A DNA stretch of 10,823 bases from Entrophospora sp. SA101 (Eukaryota > Glomeromycota > Glomeromycetes > Entrophosporales > Entrophosporaceae). Every line of letters begins with the position of its first letter. The stretch's first letter is position 1. Shown in pieces: positions 1 to 7,725 of the stretch. The translations under genes were made by a program, and so were the position numbers. Below the pieces are notes generated by a model. The model searched no databases. It saw nothing but the letters and a program-made list of their open reading frames with translations, and was not told where the DNA came from. The stretch is taken from positions 4,904 to 15,726 of the forward strand of contig CAUDNR010004277.1 in the NCBI GenBank assembly GCA_958430865.1, given 5' to 3'.

Positions 1-2
1 AT

Positions 3-1370
3 ATAGATATCCCTAATCAAATACTTCATCTAGTACCTTTTTTAGGACCTTTACATGTATCATTAAATACTAGAGAATCAACAATAAAATTATATCACCC
101 ATTTTTCAATTTATTATATAAGAAAATATTTAAGAAAACAAAAAATTTATCACTTACACCTCCTCCATGGATGGTAAATTATTTATTGTATATCTCACGT
201 TCAGGATGGATGATTATTAGAGATACAGTTATTAATAAATTTGGCATCCAAAAAAATCTTGAATATCACACATTTTTAGATTTATTAGATAATATTGTAC
301 CAGCAACATTGGATATTTATGCAATTTTATTTTGTGAAGGTCATTTTGAAGAATATTTGGAAACAATCTTTCGACTTTGGACTATTATGAAACGATTTGG
401 AAGAAAAAATTATGATAAGATAATGATAGCTTTTATCTCTGATGTTCTTTATTGGCAAAGCATTGAACATCCTATGTACAATATTTTATCTGAAAATTTA
501 CAAGAATTTAATGAATATTTTGTAGAAAATTTTCATAGCCTAATTCGTCGACATACTGTGGGTAAAAATTATAACCCAGAAGGATTGAGGCGTGATGCAA
601 TATCTATTGATAATCAAAGACATAATAATGATTTTATGAAACCTTTTGTTAATACTAAGAAATATCCATATACTAAAAAAAATATTGATATTATGGTAAA
701 ACAGACAGCTCTTTTCCTTATTGAATTTTTTCAAAACATTTGGTCTAATTCAACATCTCCACAGCATGCACCACAATCTATAACAAGACCAATTAAATCA
801 ACTGGTCATAAGTTTTTTGTATTAAATGAAATTATGAAAATAGGGACTTTACCTACAGGATATCACACAAAAAGTCCTCCAAACTTCAACATATTTTGTG
901 ATGCAAAAGATTGTGATATTAATATAGAAATTGATCAATTACAACTTTATGGAAAAGTTCTAATATGTGGTCACGGATATCATAATGAGTGTTTTCAAAA
1001 GATGAGTTTTAAATGTCATTATTGTTTAGATTATCTTGTAGATGGAATTAATGTATTATCATCCTCTTACAATGATAGATTGGAAAGTCAAGTTACAAAA
1101 ACTGATCAAATTGAATTAGAAAATCCTGATGAATTAGATTTATCATCACCAAATGATGATGATGATGATGATAATTTTGATGAATTCAATTCTAACTTAC
1201 CATCAAACAATCTCAATATAAATATTAGAGCTGCTTTAATTAAATTACAACAAGGTAAATAAAATTTATAATAAAAATTTTTTATTATTTTATAGTTTTC
1301 TAATGATAATTTTTTAAAAAATAAATTAGAACCTGTTCCAGAACCTTTAATGGATACTTCTGAAAATTAA
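3..1370 (+). CDS. Uncharacterised RING-H2-tailed protein, 5' partial (exons 3-1254 and 1330-1370)
   Basis: The reading frame is open from the left edge, so the true start lies outside; the first in-frame ATG (171) is internal. About 430 residues are visible. The first 250 or so are alpha/aromatic-rich with no fold I can name (it includes FLGPLHVSLNTRES and ENFHSLIRRHT). A zinc site follows: C299, C304, C322, H324, H327, C330, C338, C341. The spacing C-x4-C-x17-C-x-H-x2-H-x2-C-x7-C-x2-C is close to RING-H2, although the first pair is normally x2. An Asp run lies near residues 385-390. Without splicing the protein ends in QQGK. A GTAAAT donor at 1255, CTAAT at 1299 and TTAG ending at 1329 give a 75-nt intron and a last exon reading EPVPEPLMDTSEN. 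RING-H2 sites usually mean E3 ubiquitin ligase activity, but the odd first pair and the unknown main domain leave function open. It may belong to an expanded or transposon-derived family; that is inference. Confidence 0.72.
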
Positions 1371-1669
1371 TTTCACTATTACTATTTATTTATATTATTA
1401 TTTTATTATTTGATCAACCAATAAAACTTTCAATTTCTGTATCACAATAAACAAATAAATTGATGTACTTATTTGGAAATGCGCGCATGTTACTTTGTAA
1501 CACAAATTGAATGTCCACCATGCTCATTATATTGACTAAAGCTCGATATAGTGAAAATTTTGTTGATCATTACTTAATTGTAATTTGTCGCAAAAAAAAT
1601 TTCTCATGAATATTAATGAATATCGTAAAAAAAATTTTAAAAAATATTATTGAAGAATTAAATTTGGTA

Positions 1670-1761
1670 CACATCTAAACTCGATAAGTCGGACACAGCA
1701 ATCAATTGTTTAAAGTACTTTATAATATAAATAAATGTCCGACTTATCGAGTTTAGATGTG
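1670..1761. mobile_element. 92-bp foldback MITE flanked by TA
   Basis: Perfect 26-bp terminal inverted repeats (1670-1695 and 1736-1761, beginning CACATCTAAACTCG) enclose a 40-bp AT-rich spacer. Each end is followed outward by TA (1668-1669 and 1762-1763), as expected from a TA target duplication. TA flanks with identical short inverted ends are the usual form of Tc1/mariner-type miniature elements. There is no coding capacity, so any movement would need a transposase elsewhere. The flawless match between the arms suggests a recent insertion or folding constraint. It sits inside the larger inverted-repeat element. Confidence 0.68.
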
Positions 1762-2071
1762 TAGTGTTGAAAAATAAAGTAATTGAATTTTAGTAATGTG
1801 TCGCGAGCCAATCTTTTCATATAAATGAATCACGCTATACAATGAAGTTTTTTGTCAAACCAACTCTTTCTTATATCGAGCGCCGACTGTAGTAAACTTG
1901 TGTATTTTTAAACCTTAATAACTGTGCATAGTCGAGGAATCAAAAAAATGCATTGTAATTTTGAAAGAGGAAGTCATTTTTATGGTTCTTTTTTTTTGTG
2001 ACACAAAAATTGAGGGACTAGATACATTTTAAAGTCACCCATAAATTTTTGATGACTTTAGACACGTAATT

Positions 2072-2548
2072 ATTTTTGGATACTCGTAATTAATCATTCC
2101 AAACATTTGTTACAAATATTTGATAATATTGTAACAATTCATGAATGATTATCGATTGATAAATAACAAATAATACTAACTTATTTGTAACTTATCCTAC
2201 TATATAACAAACATTTTTCAAATAGATAACTTATTTTTACAACAATTAAAATATTTGTTCAGAAAACATTTAAAAAGTAATTCTTTCAAAACCAAATGGA
2301 ATTTGCAGAAAAAACTTTCCTAATACTTCAGGAACTACCTTAAATGTCATAATATTCTTACACCTGACAAAAAATATGGTAATTTTTTTGATTTGTATAA
2401 TTTTTTGATATAGCTTGAAATGTACAATCAAATTGATGATGCCCAAAAGAAACTTTATCGATTAAAAAACAAGAAAAAATTTGCTAGAATTTATACAAAT
2501 ATCTGAAATAATGAGCATTCAAAGTAATTACGAGTGAGTATCCAAAAT
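2072..2548. repeat. Inner inverted repeat pair
   Basis: The left copy (2072-2092) reads TTTTGGATACTCGTAATTA at its core. The right copy (2525-2548) is its complement with a 3-bp insertion (an extra ACT). The pair brackets about 430 bp of AT-rich sequence without an open frame. It may mark the ends of another degenerate element nested in the 1541-2914 element. Confidence 0.4.
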
Positions 2549-2550
2549 AA

Positions 2551-2592
2551 TATTCGAAATTCGTAATTTGGATTTACGAATATTAATATTCG
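2551..2592. repeat. Cluster of short palindromes
   Basis: The sequence contains CGAATATTAATATTCG, a perfect 16-bp palindrome at 2577-2592. Just before it ATTCGTAA and TTACGAAT form a hairpin with a 6-nt loop. Motifs built on ATTCG repeat through the block. Clustered hairpins are common in transposon sub-terminal regions; no function can be assigned from sequence alone. Confidence 0.4.
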
Positions 2593-2637
2593 AATACGGA
2601 GTTAGAATTACAGTTAGGAATCCTTACACATGATTTT

Positions 2638-2822
2638 CAATCATGAATAATACTTTTTAAAAAAATTTTGCGACAAATTACTAAATTCAATTAATTTTTT
2701 TTTTCATGATACACTATACTAAATTTTTTTCAATCTCATGAATAATACTTTTTAAAAAATTTTTGCGACAAATTACCTAAATGAAAAATTTTTTGCGACA
2801 AATTACCAAATTCAATTTTTTT
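2638..2822 (+). repeat. Three direct copies of a GCGACAAATTA unit
   Basis: A unit built on TTTTGCGACAAATTA occurs three times (2666-2680, 2761-2775, 2791-2805). The first two copies are preceded by nearly identical sequence around CATGAATAATACTTTTTAAA. The first and third are followed by AAATTCAATT. The complementary form occurs once near the left end (1581-1595), so these look like amplified sub-terminal repeats of the larger element. Confidence 0.55.
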
Positions 2823-3044
2823 ATCATCAATAATTAAGTAATGATTGACAAATATTCAAGGCTCTATATGATTATATTGAGAGTCTGTCTATATTAAAAA
2901 TCACTATATCAAGCAGAATTTTTATATACAATAATGGTAAATTCTCCATTATATCGTACAGAATTCATAGTAAATAGCAGGTTCACTATTTTTAAAAGAT
3001 AATCTAATCCCCTCCTATCTACATTTGTACAACGTCAGATTAGT

Positions 3045-3190
3045 TATATAAAAACTTTTTTTCCCAAAAAAAAAAAGCCAACATAATAATGTCGTATTAC
3101 AAATTATTATGTTCATTATTTTTCACTTCTCTTCTCTCTTCTCTCTAGTTTATTCATTCTTCACTTTCCTTTTTTCTCCTTCCAAAAGAT
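3045..3190 (+). promoter_or_regulatory. Possible core promoter: TATA-like box and pyrimidine tract
   Basis: TATATAAAA lies at 3045-3053. It is followed by a hairpin (11-bp arms 3080-3090 and 3103-3113) and a strongly CT-rich tract (about 3119-3182), a typical arrangement around fungal transcription starts. Immediately downstream is less AT-rich sequence ending CACAG|GTAACC near 3258, which could be a leader exon with a splice donor. No coding sequence follows in this orientation, so the promoter call is tentative. Confidence 0.3.
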
Positions 3191-4598
3191 TTATTACGGT
3201 AGAATCGATCTCGAGCATTGGCGAATTCGTCAGGAATTCGCTACAAATTTTCGTCACAGGTAACCTTTTCTTCTTCAGTTTCAATAATGTTTCAGAAGAA
3301 AAAACATCACTAAAATTAATTAATTGATTGATTGATTGATTATTTAAAGATATCAAAACGCATTTTGCTATATACACAATATAAAACAACAATAACATCT
3401 TTAGTTAACATCAACAAGTCTTTTACTTTTTTTTTTTTTTTATTATATAAATCAGATATTGAGTATATTAACCTATATCACCGTTAAAGGCCTGTTGATC
3501 ACGAAATATTTATTTGGTGCCACACTGGATTTATTTTATTATTATTTTTTAATTAGTATTTTGCTTTATCATTTTTTTATTTTTATATTTTAGATAATTG
3601 TTATTGATTGGTTAATTAAATTGGTTATAAAAAACTATTTCCTTAGAAAGAAGAGAGAGAGAAGAGCGATATATATATATAAACCATTAAATTAGAATAA
3701 TTTAACAATAATCATTTATAAAATGATAAATTTTCATTATATAAAAAATACTCCACTGATATTCACCTTAAATAAAATATGTGAGGCGGACTCGTGATTC
3801 TATTTTTTGATTTTTTTGTCAAGGATTATCAACGTTTATTATTTCATTCACATTCAACTAAATAGATCAAGTTTCTATTTTTATTCATTAAATCACGTTT
3901 AATCTTTTTAATTTTATATCATTTGGTTACTTTTTCTTTTCTTTATATATATGTCTATATATAGTGTGTTTTCATTTTTATTAGTAGTAGTCGCTTTTAA
4001 AAATATTGAAAGAGGAAATCAAATATATTCACTAAAACATAACGACAACGAACAACAAACAACGATTCAAATCATTACAACGATAATACACAATCATAAT
4101 AGTGTTAATCCTCAAGCAAAAAAATCATAATAAAAGTGGCAATCACTATTCAATCCGTCAAGTCGACTTTGGCCGGTGTATAGGTTTATATACTCATATC
4201 TCAAAAAAAAAAATACCCGATTTTGGCTTTTCACTGATTTTCTTTCACATTTTTTTATTAAAAATTTTTTTTTTTTTTCGATTTATCTTTGATTTTTCAA
4301 AAACCAAAGAATTTTAACAAAACCTAACAATCAAAAATACTGTTTTTACTCCAATTAACAACAGTAGTTATTTTTTACTATTATAACACTACTACTAATA
4401 ATAGTTTTTTTCCAATAACTTCGATTCCCTTCAATAATTCATCGTAAATCTTTTGTAGGAAATTTCCTTTAAATTTTTTGTTACTTTATCAATTTAATTA
4501 TTTTTTTATTATAACAATACCATCTTTTAATTGATATTTTATTATCTCACTTCCTTTTTTCGTTTCGTATCATTCAATCCAATTATTTTAATATATTA

Positions 4599-4622
4599 AT
4601 ATATATATATATATATATATAT
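4599..4622. repeat. (AT)n microsatellite
   Basis: Twelve uninterrupted AT units. A second AT/TA run at about 4650-4668 follows closely. Confidence 0.9.
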
Positions 4623-4649
4623 TTAAACAAAATAATAAAAAAAGAAATG

Positions 4650-4668
4650 TATATATATATATATATAT
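4650..4668. repeat. (TA)n microsatellite
   Basis: Alternating TA run directly downstream of the 4599-4622 repeat, separated from it by an A-rich spacer. Confidence 0.85.
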
Positions 4669-4918
4669 GTAGGTTAAATTATTCAATATAAATGCAATGA
4701 ATTTATATAATCTATACATACATTAATAGCAAGTTCTTAACAACCAGTATTCCATAAATTAGAGATAGATTCTTTGCATAATACAAATCACATGCTATAC
4801 GAGTTCAAATCTTTTTTATTCATTCAATTAAATATATAGATCAATCTTATTATTTATCCATCATCCTAGCATATAAGTAGTTTTGACAACTCATTCGCAT
4901 GTCTGCCTGCTACTTTCA

Positions 4919-4935
4919 ATATATATATATATATA
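4919..4935. repeat. Short (AT)n run
   Basis: Alternating AT of about 17 bp next to the presumed 3' end of the bromodomain relic. Confidence 0.75.
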
Positions 4936-5508
4936 CAGCTCATAATTATTGTGAGCCTTATATACTTGCAATCACATGTTCCTTACCACCAAATCCAGAA
5001 ATAAGTGGACTACTAGATGATAATGTACTTATGGTTGTTGTTCTGTACCTGAGTTTTGTGCAATACTATTGTTGCTGTTGTTGCTGATGTTGATGTTATA
5101 ATCAATTTTGACATTAGTAATGATATTGTTGTCCCCAATAATGGCATCGAACTTTTATAGTTTACCTTATTTCTATTTCTTGGTACATGTTTTGCCAACT
5201 GAATTGAATTATTTGATGCCTGATTAGCTAGATGGGCTATTTAATTCTTGGAGAAAATATATAAATGTAATAATTAATAATAATTACAAAGCTGATGCTC
5301 TTTTTGTTGAGTAGTCATCGATTCATTTATTCCAGAACTATTAGTAATGGTCGTGGATGTAGGTGTAGGTGTAGATTTTGAAGATATTAATTGCTTTTTT
5401 ATTTTGTTGAAGTGAAATTTATCCCTCGAAATTTTTATTATTAGATTCCAATAAATTTCCAATAAATTGATCTTCTCAAATCGCCATATGTGAATTTGCT
5501 ATAAACAT

Positions 5509-5570
5509 TATCTCTTTATCATCATCATCATCATAATAATAATCATCATCACCACCACCACACTCAATAT
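5509..5570. repeat. Trinucleotide-rich low-complexity tract
   Basis: Mixed ATC, AAT and ACC triplets. On the minus strand they read as Gly, Asp and Tyr runs, so the tract probably belonged to an acidic linker of the decayed bromodomain protein. Confidence 0.7.
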
Positions 5571-6186
5571 TATTATTACCGTCACTACTATTATTAATCT
5601 TGCCACTATAACCAATATTAATCAATAAATTGATATCAATTTGTTCTCTTTGCCAAAATACCAAATCAGCCTTTTGTTTCATAATCTGAGGAAACCCGAG
5701 TGCCCTTCAACTTCTTTACCAATATCAACAACACCAAGTTCTGTGTTTACAATCATTGATTTAACATCTTCAACTTTTTTATTGTCGCTTTTGACTGTTA
5801 TTATATTTTCGCTCCCCAGATACCAACTTTGCTTTTTCTTTATCAACTTTAAATGTTGGTCTTGTCTCAAGTCCAAAATCTGATCCCTCTCATCTCCATA
5901 TATGTCATATATATAATCTCTTTCATGAGGCGTAAAATGGACGTATTCGCTCATAATATAACATAAGGACCGTAATCCTCAAACCGGGCTGTATACATAT
6001 AAATATTTTTTTTATAACTACTACTGCTTGAAGCCAAATATTATCAAAATGTATTTCTAATAAAGGAAATATTTAAACTATTATAAACCTTGTTTTCTTG
6101 TATACTAAACTTTCAAGATTATTCGATTGTAATTCTACTGTTTTCTTAATGTCTTTCTCTATTAATATATTATCATATTCGCCTTC

Positions 6187-6597
6187 TCACAAAAATTCAG
6201 CACTTTTATAATAAATAGTATTAGAAGCGTTATAAATCTTACAGTTATTAATCACAAGATCAAAATCTGCCTATTTATTATCATAATAATAATAACAATA
6301 TCAACAATGATAATAAATTAGAAATTTAAATTCATAAATTTTTAATTTAAATATAAAACAGGGATATAACAAAATATCTTAAATCCATCGATTGCTTTAT
6401 CTTCATTTTTTGCTTCATTGTTCCAAAATCCATAGGTTTTTCAATTATGTCTAGTGTTCCATGTCGTAATCCAAAAATAAAACAAATTGGTCGCAAAGGC
6501 GGTTGCATCCATCATCAAAAGTTGTAGCTGGTAATCTTAATTAATCAGTCACTACACCACTTGTATCAACAGGCTCCAAGAAAAATCAATATGTATC
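6187..6597 (-). other. Bromodomain remnant within the pseudogene
   Basis: This interval holds the bromodomain in at least three pieces: 6597-6544, 6451-6378 and 6270-6190. Between the last two is a 107-nt gap (6377-6271) ending in TAG that fits an intron. The coding phases join correctly (FK then ADFD), but the donor reads AT instead of GT at 6377-6376. Between the first two pieces about 90 nt read as non-bromodomain sequence and may be another intron with eroded boundaries. Bromodomains bind acetylated histone lysines; this copy cannot give a continuous product as written. Confidence 0.72.
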
Positions 6598-7643
6598 TTA
6601 TTTTGATTATTATGGATTCTAACAATTTAGTCAAATAACTTTTATTTTTTTTCTCTTTTAAATATTTAAAGAATGATTGTAATATTTCTTTTTTTTTTTT
6701 CGGTGGTCTACCAAGTTTTTGTATACTGGTGGTTGCTTGTTGAGTTTAACTGTTGATTTACCATCATTAACAAATAAAAATAATAAAAAATATGTTTATT
6801 TTAGCGTATTTGGTTTGTCACTATGTTTTTACCAGATGTTGAAATCTTGGCAAGATTGTGTTGATGTTCAGCTGCTGCAGGTTCTTCAATATTATTAACT
6901 TGTCTTTTCCTTTATTGGATAACTTGATTTCAATTCTTTTTTATCGGTATGAAAGTTTTTGATGGCTCATTAATATTAACAGTTTTATTTTGACATTATC
7001 ATTATTGCTGTTATTCTCATCATCCAACATCATTTTTTGTGCATAAATTCATTAGCTTCATTAGTCTTTGGTGGTTGTACATCTAAATTAGTTCCAGTAA
7101 TTTTTTATTCTTTTTATCTTTAATATTTTTTGTCAATGCCATGTTCAACCTTCAGTTATGATAGCTCTTGAAGAACCAATAAGCTATCTCTAGAAAAGAA
7201 TAATATTGGTATAGGCACTTTTTTACTCTTGGCAATAATAAATTTGGCTTCTATTCTGTTCAGTGTCACCAGAAGTTGTATTCTTAATTTTAAAATGGCA
7301 CAAACAGTTGTGGTTGATGTTATAGGGTGAAGATAAAGCTGCTTTACTAGAAATAATTGTTGTGGAATCAGCAGCAAAATCATTATGTTGCGACATCAAT
7401 GTCCATATTATCATTTATTGAAACACATCTCGCAAATCTTATTCTAGTTTTAGGATTATTTGCTATTCTTTAACATTTTACTGATGTTTGAACCTATATA
7501 AATAAATACATGCAGGAAACAAACATATAACTTCTTTTTCAAATTTATCTAGATCAAAAATTTTAAAATTTTTGTTTATCATGTAATAGCGACATTCATA
7601 TTACCTTTTTTCTTCCATTCTCATGACCAGTTTTTTTACCCAT

Positions 7644-7725
7644 AGTATTTATTCGGCTACGGAATTAACTGGGGGTAAATTTTTAAATTTATCAATTTCC
7701 TTTTAATAATATCAAGTCTTTAAAA
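7644..7725. promoter_or_regulatory. Compact divergent promoter region
   Basis: Only 82 bp separate the capping-protein ATG (7726) from the start codon of the bromodomain relic (7643, opposite strand). The 5' leader of each gene must lie here or overlap the other gene. The sequence has a GGGGG run (7671-7675) in otherwise AT-rich DNA and no clear TATA box. The relic's start codon and first splice donor remain readable. Confidence 0.45.

Larger units (their letters stand above)
1541..2914. mobile_element. Putative non-autonomous DNA element with imperfect inverted ends
   Basis: The ends match in inverted orientation. GCTCGATATAGTGA at 1541-1554 pairs with its complement at 2901-2914 with one mismatch. 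Further in, 1566-1579 (ATCATTACTTAATT) pairs exactly with 2832-2845. Further still, TAATTTGTCGCAAAA at 1581-1595 pairs with three copies of TTTTGCGACAAATTA (2666-2680, 2761-2775, 2791-2805). The right arm carries extra sequence between these blocks, so the arms differ in length. No transposase reading frame is present and I could not find a convincing target-site duplication, so the exact borders are uncertain. It could also be a mosaic of several overlapping degenerate elements. Confidence 0.5.
3191..4898. other. Gene-free AT-rich stretch with leader-like sequence
   Basis: I find no supportable coding region here. Contents are (ATTG)4 at 3323-3338, long T and A runs, and CAA-rich sequence at about 4030-4160 that resembles an untranslated leader. 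From about 4320 the sequence is plain AT-rich. Short open frames (for example 4102-4317) are dominated by K, F and I codons and look like chance. Confidence 0.5.
5013..7643 (-). pseudogene. Decayed bromodomain protein gene (BRD7/BRD9-like layout)
   Basis: Reading down the minus strand, an ATG at 7643 starts MGKKTGHENGRKK, followed by a plausible intron (7604-7494). Patches of coding-like sequence then appear in changing frames. An AT-hook-like LGRPPKKKK lies at about 6715-6689 and leads into a helical patch (LTKLLESII). The bromodomain follows: FFLEPVDTSGVVTD (6585-6544), DIIEKPMDFGTMKQKM (6451-6404), DKAIDGFK (6401-6378), then from 6270 ADFDLVINNCKIYNASNT and IYYKSAEFL. These match the ZA loop, the PMD motif and the acetyl-lysine-binding YN of bromodomains. 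Later patches include RFEDYGPYVIL (5986-5954), a 91-codon frame (5954-5679) with IYDIYGDERD, an Asp/Tyr-rich run (about 5570-5515), and AHLANQASNNSIQLAK (from 5237). Frames break at about 6597, 6402 and 5956; stops interrupt at 6588-6586 and 6189-6187. The order AT-hook, bromodomain, then a YGDE-type patch recalls the BRD7/BRD9 subunits of SWI/SNF remodellers; the subfamily is inference. Sequencing error is possible, but both flanking genes read cleanly. The 3' limit is approximate. Confidence 0.72.

Noticed and set aside
1371..3000. CRISPR array or LTR retrotransposon
   Set aside because: The direct repeats are few and unevenly spaced, the organism is eukaryotic, and there are no reverse transcriptase or integrase motifs and no long direct terminal repeats.
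3109..3327. Overlapping open frames on both strands
   Set aside because: The plus frame starts in the pyrimidine tract and is F/S-rich; the minus frame is its complement. Neither shows domain motifs.
4102..4317. Plus-strand open frame of 71 codons
   Set aside because: The second half is encoded by T and A runs (FFFFRF), and there is no family similarity or splice context; likely untranslated sequence.
4599..4668. AT repeats as a replication origin or centromeric element
   Set aside because: Simple (AT)n runs are common in genomes this AT-rich; no further origin-like structure is visible.
4801..4818. tRNA-like B box (GAGTTCAAATC) followed by a T run
   Set aside because: No cloverleaf, acceptor stem or A box can be built around it.
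5641..5883. Plus-strand open frame with hydrophobic segments
   Set aside because: It is antisense to the longest open patch of the bromodomain relic, and the minus-strand reading is the one with protein-like composition.
6187..6588. TGA read as tryptophan to rescue the bromodomain gene
   Set aside because: The capping-protein gene next door uses TGG for Trp and ends with TGA, and the relic also has frameshifts and TAA stops that recoding would not repair.
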